Assembly: GCF_026262505.1 (NCBI RefSeq)
Contig: NC_067203.1
Coordinates: forward strand, 11,842,001 to 11,906,000
Reading direction: 5' to 3'
Source: Trichomonas vaginalis G3
Taxonomy: Eukaryota > Parabasalia > Trichomonadida > Trichomonadidae
DNA: 64,000 nt
The notes beneath the pieces are model-generated. The model was not told the origin of the DNA. It saw only the letters and a program-made list of their open reading frames with translations, and searched no databases. Below, piece by piece: positions 24,763 through 35,679 of this stretch. Position 1 is the first letter of the stretch, and every line of letters begins with the position of its first letter. Made by a program: the position numbers and the translations under genes.

Positions 24763-25886
24763 ATTCTCTCTTCATCAAGTAGACTGTCTCACTCATCATG
24801 CATTTCATCATGCGGCTTCCTCTTCATTCAACGGTGCTTTCCCTCTCTTGATCAGATGCTTTCCTCTCTTGATCAAGAATGCTTCCTCTCTTAACAAAGT
24901 GATTCCCTCTCTTCTTCAAAGTAACTTCCTCTCTTGATCAAGATGCTCTCATCATCAGGCAGCTCTCCTCCGTGATTCAAGAGCCTGCTCTTCTAAGCTG
25001 CTTGATCGTCCTTCTTTATCAAGTGCTCTCTCTCTTCAACAACAGTCTTCCTCTCTTCGGATCAAGACTGCTTCCTCTCTTCATCAAGGTGCTTCTCTCT
25101 TCAACAAAGTGCTTCATTCTTCATCAAAGTGCTTCTCTCTCTTGATCAAGGTGCTTCCTCTCTTCAACAAAGTGATTCCTCTATGTCAGGTCCTATCTTG
25201 GTATCAAGATTGCCTTCCCTCTTGCAAATTTCTTCATAAGGTGCTTCCTTCTTCATCAAAGTGCTTCCTTCTTCACAAAGTGCTTCTCTCTTGATCAAGA
25301 TGCTTCCTTCTTCACAAGGTGTTCCTCTCTTCAACAAAGGTGCTGTCTCTCTTCATCAAACAATGTTCTATTCGGGTTTTTTAATGTTCCTTCTTTATCT
25401 ATGCTTCCGATCTTGATCATTCCTCTCTTGATCAAAGGTGCTTCCTCTCTTCATCAAATTGCTTCTCTCTCTTATCAAGAATGCTTCTCTCTTAACAAAA
25501 GTTGAGTTTCTTCCTCTCTTGAATCAAGTGACTTCTCCTCTTTCAACAAAGTGCTTCTCTCTTATCAATGTTCCCCTTAATCTTCCTCTCTTGATCAATG
25601 ATGCTTCCTCCTCTTGATCAAGATGCTTCCTCTCTTCACAAAGGATCTCCTATCAGATCTTCTTCAAATCTTCTCATCAATGCTTCAAAGTGCTTCCGTC
25701 ACTCATCATGCAGCTCCTCTCTTGATCAAGATGCTTCCTCTCTTGATCAAGTCTTCCTTCTTCATCAAGGTGCTTCTCTATCTTCTCACAAATTGTCTCT
25801 TCATACAAAGTGCTTCCTCTCTTGATCAAGATCTTCCCTCTTCATTCAAGGTTTTCTCTCTTGATCAAGATAGCTCCTCTCTCATC
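24763..25886 (-). repeat. HLD array, error-rich, ending at locus junction
   Basis: Degraded 21-bp units in the orientation of 46706-49145. Phase is lost every few units, with no coherent frame. The array stops at about 25886, where AAGATAGTAGAATTGT begins, a sequence also found directly after block B at 10382. Confidence 0.8.
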
Positions 25887-25989
25887 AAGGATAAAGATAG
25901 TAGAATTGTATTGGATCTTTGATTAGTATTTTATAACAATTTATTAATGTAGATGTGATTAGAATGTTGGATTTCAAAGGAGAAAGCGG
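25887..25989. other. Right flank of HLD insertion
   Basis: Begins with the sequence that follows block B (AGATAGTAGAATTGT), then about 90 bp of AT-rich DNA leading into the 122-bp array. No gene. Confidence 0.6.
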
Positions 25990-26876
25990 ATTGTTCACTC
26001 TTGTTGGTCTGCATGTGTCATTCCGGGAGACATTGCCTGTGCATGTCTCCCAGAATGGCATACTGTTCCGCATTCATAACTTGAATGAGGAACTTTGACC
26101 GACAAGAGTGCATTGTGCACTCTTGTTGGTCTGCATGTGTCATTCCGGGAGACATTGCCTGTGCATGTCTCCCAGAATGGCATACTGTTCCGCATTCATA
26201 ACTTGAATGAGGAACTTTGACCGACAAGAGTGCATTGTGCACTCTTGTTGGTCTGCATGTGTCATTCCGGGAGACATTGCCTGTGCATGTCTCCCAGAAT
26301 GGCATACTGTTCCGCATTCATAACTTGAATGAGGAACTTTGACCGACAAGAGTGCATTGTGCACTCTTGTTGGTCTGCATGTGTCATTCCGGGAGACATT
26401 GCCTGTGCATGTCTCCCAGAACGAGACAATTTATTGCAATCAGAATACGATTGCAAAACTTTGACCGACAAGAGTGCATTGTGCACTCTTGTTTGTCATC
26501 CACTATGATACTTAGAGAAAATACTTTACTTACATTATTTAAAATATTAATTTCCCTATTTAATATTTATTTATTATTTTTTGTGCTTTATATTCCCTAT
26601 GGCATGTACTGAACTATTTTATAGACTCTACGAGCTATTTCCACATATAAACATTTGACAATAAACACATATATACTCTCTTCATATTCTAGTCTCATGA
26701 CATATTATTGCAAAAGCTATATTTATACAGCATACCTCATAAAGTCTCATTATATCCCTATCTAAGCGTTCAAAACCTATTTTCCCACGTAATCTGATTC
26801 TTCAGGCTCCGCTGATTCGATTTCTGCTGTCAGATCGTGAAAATATGAATCACATAACAAGATAAAACAAATCCAA
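25990..26876. repeat. Left arm of 1.9-kb palindrome with 122-bp hairpin satellite
   Basis: TTCCGGGAGA recurs at 26021, 26143, 26265 and 26387, exactly 122 bp apart. Each unit carries three hairpins: CATTCCGGGAGACA with TGTCTCCCAGAATG, TTCCGCATTCA with TTGAATGAGGAA, and ACAAGAGTGCA with TGCACTCTTGT. After the array (26490) a unique stretch to 26876 is also mirrored in the right arm. Confidence 0.88.
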
Positions 26877-27148
26877 AATAATAATGTTTTCTTCAAATTG
26901 ACTCTTCCACGATATTCATATATTTGTTATTAATTCCGTTTTCCCTTACAAATGTATTTAATTTTCTGAATAATACGTATTATATAATGAATATCTCAAA
27001 AACTAAATTAAAAAATTAATACTGGGTAATAACTAGATATATTGTGACTTTTTGAATTCACACACTTTTGGAAAAAATTGAATTTTTCTAAAATGATGTT
27101 GTTTGAACTTAAAGAGTTTTTTTACGGAAAATATCAAGTTGGGTAACT

Positions 27149-27900
27149 TGTGTTTATCTTGTTATGTGATTCATATTTTCACGATCTGACAGCAGAAATC
27201 GAATCAGCGGAGCCTGAAGAATCAGATTACGTGGGGAAAATAGGTTTTGAACGCTTAGATAGGGATATAATGAGACTTTATGAGGTATGCTGTATAAATA
27301 TAGCTTTTGCAATAATATGTCATGAGACTAGAATATGAAGAGAGTATATATGTGTTATTGTCAAATGTTTATATGTGGAAATAGCTGCGTAGAGTCTATA
27401 AAATAGTTCAGTACATGCCATAGGGAATATAAGCACAAAAAATAATAAATAAATATTAAATAGGGAAATTAATATTTTAAATAATGTAAGTAAAGTATTT
27501 TCTCTAAGTATCATAGTGGATGACAAACAAGAGTGCACAATGCACTCTTGTCGGTCAAAGTTTTGCAATCGTATTCTGATTGCAATAAATTGTCTCGTTC
27601 TGGGAGACATGCACAGGCAATGTCTCCCGGAATGACACATGCAGACCAACAAGAGTGCACAATGCACTCTTGTCGGTCAAAGTTCCTCATTCAAGTTATG
27701 AATGCGGAACAGTATGCCATTCTGGGAGACATGCACAGCAATGTCTCCCGGAATGACACATGCAGACCAACAAGAGTGCACAATGCACTCTGTCGGTCAA
27801 AGTTCCTCATTCAAGTTATGAATGCGGAACAGTATGCCATTCTGGGAGACATGCACAGGCAATGTCTCCCAGAATGAGACACTGCGACCGTCAGGAGTGC
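27149..27900. repeat. Right arm of 1.9-kb palindrome
   Basis: Reverse complement of the left arm: 27160-27530 mirrors 26500-26870 and 27530-27900 mirrors about three 122-bp units. The spacer 26877-27148 is AT-rich and unpaired. A 62-codon frame at 27150-27338 lies in the arm; its mirror image means it is present twice, but I see no evidence that it is a gene. Confidence 0.88.
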
Positions 27901-28080
27901 ATTATTATCATCAAAATTCAAAAAAAAAACATTTTTCTTTTTTCTTTGGCGAAAAATGTACTTATTTTTTTTCGAAATTTTCGAAATATGATTTTTTCGG
28001 GAGACTTTTTCAAAATTTTAATATGATAAATATGAGTTATTTTATGTTCTCTATTTGAGAGTCTGCTTATTTTTGAGTAT

Positions 28081-28260
28081 TGAGCAAGATTGAAAAATGA
28101 GAATATTTAGGAAACATAATAAATCGATTTATCTCGTCATGTAGTTCATATTTTCGCGTTCTGAGAGCGGAAAACGCATTTTTTGAATGCGTAGATTCCG
28201 AATCACACGGAAAAAATAGGTTTTAATAAGAAAAATAGACAATTTATGAAGTAACAAAGC
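28081..28260. repeat. Diverged relative of the palindrome arm
   Basis: About 100 bp (28130-28230) aligns with 27160-27250: both share TTCATATTTTC, a TCTGA-AGC core and AAAATAGGTTTT. It is older than the 26-kb/27-kb arms, which are nearly identical. Confidence 0.5.
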
Positions 28261-28329
28261 ACATAGTATTATAAAAAAGAAAAACATTTTTCTCATATGA
28301 AAGAAAATATAACGTATTTTTTACAAGAG

Positions 28330-28695
28330 CGTAGGTATATATCGAGCCAATTCACACCATAAATTCTTTTCTCGTTCTCGGCCTATAAACAACCTGAGGT
28401 GCACAACAATATTAACTTATACTGCTGTTATCTGGATTTGAATCCTCAATTGAGAGAATTCCAGATAACTTCAGTATAAACAAACCATATACATGTTTCC
28501 TCCTTGCTTCTAGGCCAAAGCATAACAAGTACATTACCTTAGAGCAAATCTCATTCGAGTTTCTCATTTAATGAGAGACTCCGAATGAAATTTGCCTATT
28601 TGATTAATATCGTGCTTTATGAGAATGCAAATTCTGAATGATAAATTATTGATCTAGAGCTTATATAAGATGCGAAGAAACTTCAAAAAAAGCTA
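28330..28695. other. String of unique hairpins
   Basis: No gene. It contains at least two long imperfect hairpins: GTTATCTGGA (about 28427) with TCCAGATAAC, inside TATACTG/CAGTATA; and GCAAATCTCATTCG (about 28543) with CGAATGAAATTTGC, enclosing TCTCATTTAATGAGA. Their style matches the hairpins of the neighbouring satellite. Confidence 0.6.
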
Positions 28696-28990
28696 AACCG
28701 GTAAAGACAGCAACTTGCAACACAAGTTGCTCACGTAAGTGATTACAAGCATATCTGCAAGGCAATGTCCTCAGGATGCAGAACTTTGCCTGCAATCAGA
28801 AAGAGATTGCAGCAGAGTAACCGGTAAAAGACAGCAACTTGCAACACCAAGTTGCTCACGTAGTGATTACAAGCATATCTGCAAGCAATGTCCTCAGGAT
28901 GCAGAACTCTGCTGCAATCAGAAAAGAGATTGCAGCAGAGTAACCGGTAAAACAGCAACTTGCAAAGTCAAGCAGTTTCTGAGATTTTGA
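28696..28990. repeat. 123-bp hairpin satellite, about 2.3 units
   Basis: The GGTAAAgACAGCAACTT landmark recurs with a 123-bp period near 28701, 28824 and 28947. Hairpins per unit: GCAACTTG with CAAGTTGC, GCAAGGCAATGTCCT-type arms around CAGGATGC, and CTGCAATC with GATTGCAG. Confidence 0.8.
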
Positions 28991-29263
28991 TTTATAAATC
29001 ATAAACCTTCATGCTTGATGATTTTGTAAGAATAATTGTTAACTCATGTCATCAGTTATATGCTCACCTAAGGGAGGTGTTTTGCGGGAGCTGGGGGTAT
29101 CTTGGTGAGTACTCAGGAGGCCAAAGAAGGGCACCCCATACCGACATTTTGCTGATGGATTGAGTCGCAACATTTTTATAAACCGTAAAAACCGTCGGGA
29201 CAAACACTTGAATAATTTGAATTTTTAATGATAATGATTGTTGAAATAACATGTAACTATAAT

Positions 29264-29336
29264 AAAAAAAAAAAAAAAAAAAAGGTAGTGGGCTTCCAGG
29301 GGCTGCGCCCCTTCTAGCCCCGAAGATGTTAGTATA
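29264..29336 (+). repeat. Poly(A)-hairpin motif, copy 2
   Basis: Twenty A, then GGTAGTGGGCTTCCAGG, hairpin GGGGC-TGC-GCCCC (29299-29311), TTCTAGCCCCGAAGATG and TAGTATA. Copy 1 (5262-5334, minus strand) has stem GGCAC/GTGCC. The 270 bp upstream (28991-29263) holds a short coding-like stretch near 29130-29230 of unknown origin. Confidence 0.7.
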
Positions 29337-30592
29337 AATGAAGTTTTTATTCGGAAAATTGTTAGTCCTTCTGGTGTGAATTCGGAGGACTCTTCTTCTT
29401 CCTCCTCCTCTTCTTCCTCTTCTCGTCATCGTCGGCGTAGTGGAGGAGGACGTAGTTCATCCAAATTCTGTATGGACGTCCTGATTTGGATTTAAATGAG
29501 ATGGACATTATTTTGTGTGAGTGTTATTTCAGTTTCGATAAAGAGTTGGTGTGCTGGTTTGAATATATGTTCGACGTAGGAGAATTTGTGCAACTCATCT
29601 TCTCCCAATTCTGTATTGATACAGACTTCGATGAAGTCACCACTGAGAATGTCTTACCCGTGGGCATATCCACAACAATTAAATGAAACGACAACAATAG
29701 TTGTGAAATTCATTAGTAGGAAATACTGTTGCAGGCGTATTAATATGAGGGGAAAATGTTTTTTCTTCCCCAAATTCATCTGCTACTTCATCTTCATCGT
29801 ATCCGTTGTTAAAAGCTTTAAATTCATGTACAATTTGAGCAAATTGTTGACGGAGATTTGGTGGCATACGTAAGCAAGCTTGTAACAATGTCCTACCTTC
29901 CACACACTCAACAAATATGGGAAGGTAGGAAACATATAATGTCGCGTCAATTGGTCCTGGTTGGGGACCAATTGAACAAGATTTTGTGTATGCCGTTATT
30001 GTTTCTTTAACGGTATTTGTGTAGATACGGTTATATGGAGTATTTCCCTGGTTGTTAAGGGAAAATTACTCATCCGATTGTAATTTCAATCTGACCTCAA
30101 CTCTTTGTTCGTATTCTTTGTCTATTCTTAGAGCTGTATTTGTTCGTCGGGCTGTGGTTTTAAAACATTCGTGTCAAGTTTTAATTGCTTCGAATTGGAT
30201 GTCGATTTGAATTGGGAGTCTTTTGAGTTCTCCTGAGCTTGGTTCTGTATTAAAGACTGAATAGCAGTGTCAGCTCTTCTTGTTTTCGAGATAGTATTCT
30301 ATTGAATTGGGCTTCACTGTTCGAGACGCGTACATTAGACAAAAATAAACTGTTTTTTCGGGACTACTCATAGAAAAGTTTAAAATAAACCGTTTTCGTC
30401 AACGGTAACCCCCTCTATTTTTTTATTTTATTGATAAAGTCTCCGTTGGCAAACCGTTCCATCTCAAATATTGAATGAACTATAAACGTTTTTTGTTTTC
30501 TATACATACTTTTGTTCCAACGGTAAACTTTTTACACAACGGTTTTGAGAGTGTCTCCGTTGACTTTTTTTGTAGAGCACTCAAAATAGTAC
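29337..30592. pseudogene. Degraded coding stretch, family unknown
   Basis: Contains several short open stretches. One on the plus strand near 29385-29450 encodes a serine run followed by RHRRRSGGGRSSS. Others lie on the minus strand at 29679-29903 and 30000-30340 and are rich in Q, N, K and T. None is long enough to name and the stretch is broken. It lies between the poly(A)-hairpin motif and the F2 terminus; the last 200 bp before the terminus is plain AT-rich DNA. Confidence 0.35.
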
Positions 30593-32205
30593 AGCTTTGT
30601 CCGGACAAGTAAGGGTCTATCGTCGCTACAGGAAAAGTTACAGGCGTTCCAAGGAAGTTATACTTTGAGAAGCTTTCCCCCTTATAGAATGAGATAGGAC
30701 GTTTATTTTACAAAACTGACAACACTTTGACCGAGTAGTTTTTTGTGCTGAACAAAAAGTGTCATATAAACATCTGTCAAAAACCGCTTTTTAACTTCAC
30801 TTAAAATGCCACGTAAGCTACGTAAGAATATACGTAAGAGGAAGAGAGCATTGAAACATCCAATAGTAAAACTGACACCACAACAACAGTTGCAACAACA
30901 AATGAATGAATGACCCCACTATGTTGCAACAAATGTCAAGCAATCCTATGCTTTTAAACCGAGTTGTTGGTGCACAGAGTGGAGGTTTAAGAGCGGCACT
31001 TTTAGCGAAAATGGCAGGCTATGGTGGAGCTGCAGACGAACAGCCTATAACCTCAAGTCAAAATGAATTTGAGTTCACTCAAAAATCAATAACAGATGTC
31101 AAAAAGTCAAACATAGACATACAGAAGCAAATAAGTGAAAACGAAAAGAAACTAGAATATGACAGACACACAAAGAACTCAATGAGTTAAACGTAGAGAA
31201 AAAGAAGAAAGAAGAACAACTGAAAGAACTAAGTACAGAGGAATATGCGAAAAAAGTGTCAGAAAAAGCAGCAGAAGTAGCAAAAATGGACAAGATGTCA
31301 TAAATTTGAAAAACCATACTACTCGATATAAATACTGAAAGATGAGAGATAAAACAAAAAGCCCTGAAGACATATATGGATAGCGATGAGTATAAAAAAA
31401 GAAGTTGAAGCAAATGTAAAGGCAGAAAAACTTTACAGTCAGAACCAAACCGTACAGTATGAAAACTTAGCACAAGAAAGTAAAATAACGAACGCGGCTA
31501 TGCAAAAGCAATGAAAAGTGCAGAATATATAAAAAGCTAACAATGACTGGTTAGATGCCCAAGCAACGCTAAAGCAGCCCAGCTTATAGGGTCAATAAGG
31601 ACAAAAATACAAGCGGATGAAGACAGTTCAAATGAAGCTTTAACGAATGCTGACTTTAAGAACGCCTTCGAAGCTCTTCATAGTAAGGTGAAACAAGTGA
31701 ACGACTTCTCATCTGGAAAGAAACTGAAGTCTGAAGGTTCGACAAAGAGTTAAAAGAATAGCACAAAATATGAACGAAAATAACAGATGCAGCAACGAGA
31801 CAGGCAGTTCAAAGTGCCTATGACGCCGTTAGAGCAACTGTTGTGAAAAGTCAAGAAAAAGAGTTACAACAGACCAAAACAGACCTAGTAAATGCTTTCT
31901 TAAAACGAAAAGTCAGGTAGGACATTACGCTGCAGATGGAACATATGTGCAGCTGTGGAACTTATATACCACCAAACCCTCCAAGAGAAGCACCTGCAAC
32001 CAGGACTACCTTGAAAATTTACATCGTCACATGGACACAGACACAGGCATGCCAACAACCTAGCACAACAGAACCACCTCACACCCAGCACACAACCAAC
32101 AACAAACAACCAGCACAGCAACCAACAGTTCAAAACCCTGCACAACAACAACCACAAACAGAGCAAGGACATTAAAAGAAGTAGATTGAACTAAGTGAAC
32201 AATCC
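30593..32205. mobile_element. Polinton-like family F2, piece 2
   Basis: Starts at 30593 with AGCTTTGTCCGGACAAGTA (TIR 30593-30674, inverse of 5176-5257). It carries one coiled-coil gene and stops at 32205 at an abrupt junction with F1, where AATTTGA begins. Pieces 1 and 2 each have one TIR and one interior end. The TIRs face each other across 25 kb of unrelated DNA, so the element is inside-out in this assembly. Broken in several places. Confidence 0.7.
30805..32175 (+). pseudogene. F2 coiled-coil protein with basic N-terminus
   Basis: Starts MPRKLRKNIRKRKRALKH, a strongly basic N-terminus, then a Gln/Met/Asn stretch. A long Lys/Glu/Ala coiled coil follows over most of the length, then a Gln/Pro/Thr-rich tail ending near 32175. 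The reading frame is broken. The pattern (basic DNA-binding-like N-terminus plus long coil) would suit a core or scaffold protein, but this is inference. Confidence 0.5.
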
Positions 32206-32337
32206 AATTTGACACTTTACAAAACCGTTAACGTATATTTTACAACACAAACACAAACACCAACTTAACCTTAAATATTTATAAAGCCGCCAACCACTTC
32301 ACCTCACTACTGTAAAAAATAAACGTTCTCACTTACA

Positions 32338-32656
32338 AAAGTATTGCAACTCTTCCCATTGCTGTGCTTCACACAATAGTTCATATTCTTTCAGTATCGC
32401 TGCTGTCGCTCCAATCGTCAGAGTCAAAGTCACTGTCAAAATAAATGTTAGTAAGTTTTGACAAAGCTAATGAAACACGCTTACCGTTTGTATCGTATGC
32501 TTGTATAAACTTTCCATTCTTCATTCCTTCATAAACGCTCAAACTAACTTTACCCTTTCTCCCTCGTATCTGATAGAATGTATTTTCACGAGGAACGAAG
32601 AACAAATTCTTAAACTCATGACCGTTGTAGTTTGTTATCTCAATAGTTTTCGTCAT
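32338..32656 (-). pseudogene. F1 small acidic-tail gene, left TIR copy
   Basis: Begins MTKTIEITNYNGHEFKN and is identical to the first ~80 residues of the right TIR copy (44602-44928). Sits wholly inside the inverted repeat. Broken near its end. Confidence 0.6.
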
Positions 32657-32814
32657 TTACATCCAAAATAAAAATAAAAAATGAATTTAAAATTAATGAT
32701 ATCACCACCCTCACACGTATGAAAAACATAGCGCAAAAATAAATTTAGGTGAAGTGGTGAGATGTCACCTGTTTTTTCACCTCTTTTCTCACCCGTTGAA
32801 TTCATTGCTTTATA

Positions 32815-33055
32815 ACTCTCTGTCGTCTGCTTTCTCCAACTCTTCTAACTTCTTCCTAAGTTCAGCAATGTTGTCCTCATGAAGTTTAATCTTCCTTAAT
32901 ATACCTTCTCTATCTAATGGTTGCTTTATCTTTCTAAACTGAAACTCTACCATCCTTCATAGTATGAACGTAAAAAACCTTCTGGAACCGCTCCTGATTT
33001 AATGTATTCTACCAAAAATTTTTGTTTCATTGCTTCAGTGACTTTAGTCGTCATT
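32815..33055 (-). pseudogene. F1 small coiled-coil gene
   Basis: Starts at 33055 with MTTKVTEAMKQKFLVEYIKS; the distal part is rich in K, E and L (coiled coil) and ends near 32815 just inside the TIR. Broken. Preceded by the AT-rich start motif (ATTTTTATTTGATTGAA). Confidence 0.5.
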
Positions 33056-33114
33056 TCAATCAAATAAAAATTTTAATATTAAATAAAATAACGTTATTTT
33101 TTCAGTAAGGAAAC

Positions 33115-33562
33115 GCAGGAGTTTTTACGATTTATTTGAGGCGTGGGTTCTGGTTTAAATGTTGGAGTCGGTTTAGGAGTTGACTTTTGAACAGGAGTTT
33201 GTACTTCCATAGGTTCAGGAGTTATTGAAGTTTTGCTTGTGAAGGCGTTGGTTTTGGCGAATGTGTCGGAGTTTGTTTAACTTCAGCTACTTCAGTATTA
33301 TTTATAACATTTGCTTTGTTTCTTTCTCAACATCATTACTGCTCCTGCTGTAGCTAGCAAACCTAGTGGGAGACCATATTTTATATACAGGACTTGACCA
33401 ATGCTATTTTTTGACAAGAGCTGGTGGAACACCTAACCTTGGTGAGACTGCTCTTTGCCATTGTGCAGCTCGTAAGAAATATTCAATAGGTGCTCCATAA
33501 TCGTTTGGTAAAGTTTGTTTTTCATAGATGGTGAAGGTTCACGAGAGCTTGATGAAGAACTC
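33115..33562 (-). pseudogene. F1 Ser-rich, single-TM, Pro-rich protein
   Basis: Starts at 33562 with MSSSSSSREPSPS. In the middle lies one transmembrane-like segment, and the C-terminus is a Pro/Thr-rich repeat (PTPTP-like). A single-span, proline-tailed protein beside the capsid genes could be a virion membrane or entry protein; there is no family match. Broken in this copy. Confidence 0.45.
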
Positions 33563-33594
33563 ATTTATAAGCTTTAAAAATAAACGTTCATCCT

Positions 33595-35172
33595 TTATTC
33601 CTCACTGTCGTCAGTTGCTAAGTTATAGTCATCTAATCTTATTATTGGGATTCCATTAGCACGCACCTGAATGGCAAAGCAACAATCCCTCATAAATCCA
33701 ATAAGTGGCTTTGGTACATTTTCAGTTGCTAGTTCAATAGGTCCTTTAACAGACAATTTGTATGTTATTGGAGCAGTAGATGTTTGACCTTGTTGGAAGC
33801 AAAAGTCCCCTTCTGTTGGAAAACCACATAAGAAATGTGTGTTTGTCATAGCTATCCCATTTATGTTCCACACTACCATCATCCACCAATGACCTCATAA
33901 CATCTTCATTAAATCCTATCATATCATTGTTTGTATTGCAGGCGTTCGCAACCATTTCATAAAATACAGGTCCATATGATTTTTTCGGGTTCTGCAGGCA
34001 TATTTCCATAAGCTCCCATGGAAAGCTGAAGATATTTAAACTTAGGGTTCTCAAAATTAACATAATAGTTTGTCTTTCTTTCTAAATAGTGCCCAAATAC
34101 TTTTTAACATTAATAGGCGTATAAGCTGCTGTAAATGTTGCACTTGAACTATCTGTATTCTTTGAGAATGAACCGTCCATAGGAATCCAATCCATAACTT
34201 TAACAGGAAACATAAAGCCTCGTTTGTTAATGTTCTACAAGTTCTGTATAAATGTTAGGGTCTAAAGAGAATGACTTTGGATGAATGAAACATTCATTAA
34301 AATCCATCTTTGTTCGAATAGTTGCTGGGTTACAGTTTAATAGTAACTGTTCCACTAGCTTCTACTGCCTTCGTTATCATAGTGAATGGTTCATTCCATG
34401 GAACAAATTTATTTGTCGGTGGATTTGAATCTGAAGCAAATGCAACTTTAAGAGTTGGATTGAAAGCAATGATATCATTTACAGATATAGATGTGCATTG
34501 TAAGGCGTCGCTACTGAACTTTACTTTAAGCTGAATGTTTCCTGCAAAAGCTGGAATAAATCGAATAGCTTCTAATGGAAGGAATCTTTCTAAAACAGGA
34601 ATTCTTAAACGAAGCTTAAAATCAAATGATTTTCCTGCTGTAATTGGACCACTAACAATTTGTCCTGTTCTGCATGTTCCCGAATGACTCCATACATCTT
34701 CATGTCGAGTCTTTGAGAAAACATCTACTTTCTTTATTTGTTCGGTAGTTTGTGAGTTTGAAGTTATATATGCTTCTTCTCTTGCGTTGTCTTGAGAATA
34801 TACGATACGACCATTTGCAAGGATTTTGATATCCAGCAACTGCATAGAAAGCGTCATCGAAACCAATCCAAAATCCTGGTGGGTTTGTTTTATTGGAACC
34901 TGAACCAATTTCTTTATCTACAATAAATTGACCTTCCATTTTATACGTAATGAATGTATTGTAAAGGTCCAACATATTTTCACCAGGAGGTGAGAGATGA
35001 ATGTTACCCATGTGTTATCTTTAGCAGTTCCAGGTTGTGATGGAATCTTTGCGTCAGAATATTTTCTATTAGTGTCACCAATTTGAACTGCATTGTCTAT
35101 GATATCGAAATATGAGCGAATCTGATGAATATGCTCTGCTGGAGTAAATTCGTTTAACTGTTCGTTCTGCAT
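33595..35172 (-). pseudogene. Probable F1 major capsid protein (double jelly-roll candidate)
   Basis: Start at 35172, MQNEQLNEFTPAEHIHQIRS, preceded 11 bp upstream by AGATATTTTTATCTG. About 525 codons, the size of Polinton major capsid proteins. It is rich in beta-type segments (for example FDFKLRLRIPVLERFLPLE, then IQLKVKFSSDALQ) and lies in a capsid-like cluster with the penton candidate. The assignment rests on length, composition and position, not on a diagnostic motif. The gene is in more than one frame in this copy. Confidence 0.5.
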
Positions 35173-35260
35173 GTATTTACTTCAGATAAAAATATCTATT
35201 TACTTCATTATTCTCACTCTTCTTCTTGGTATTCGTGGTGGAAGTTGTTTCTTGACATTT

Positions 35261-35510
35261 TCAATGACACTGTACATTCTCTTTTGTCTCAACTTCTTTC
35301 ACTGGCGGGTCAGGGTTCTTTGACTCGGTTTGCTTTTCAATGAAATTCACGAACTTTGCAATAAGCTCTTGGTTCGTTATTGAAAGAACATCTGGCTTCT
35401 TTTCTTCTTGTTCTATTGACTTTTCAGTTTGAACAGAAGGTTTTATATGGGCTTCGTGGGCTTCGCCCTTGCCATGCACCTTAATGTTGTCGCTCTCTGT
35501 ATTCGCTAAT
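35261..35510 (-). CDS. F1 small charged protein
   Basis: The frame from 35479 (MHGKGEAHEAHIKPSVQ) is rich in K and E and ends in VKEVETKENVQCH. Its true start may lie slightly upstream. No family recognised. Confidence 0.4.
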
Positions 35511-35679
35511 GGAACCTTTCTTTTTCTTACGTATATTTTACCATCTTTACTCTGACTTACTAATAGAAAGGATGTTGTATTCCTCTGGCGTCATTTAATA
35601 TAATAGACTCTCGCTCTGATTTTGACAAGCTCATTTTACATCGGTTAAAGTTTTAATTTAGTTTTTTATCTGCAGTCAA

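Noticed and set aside
25995-27877. Overlapping 60-115-codon frames in the 122-bp array
   Set aside because: They are repeat shadows on both strands of a palindrome, with no start-site context and no conservation beyond the repeat.
7937-28990. CRISPR-like arrays
   Set aside because: Units are repeated whole with no unique spacers, there are no cas genes, and the organism is a eukaryote.
29064-29283. Processed retrogene because of the A-run
   Set aside because: The A-run is followed by the same hairpin motif seen elsewhere, so it belongs to that motif; the upstream coding-like piece is too short to identify.
31936-32175. Separate Pro/Thr/Gln-rich surface gene
   Set aside because: It is the tail of the F2 coiled-coil gene in another register, within the element and ending at its last stop.
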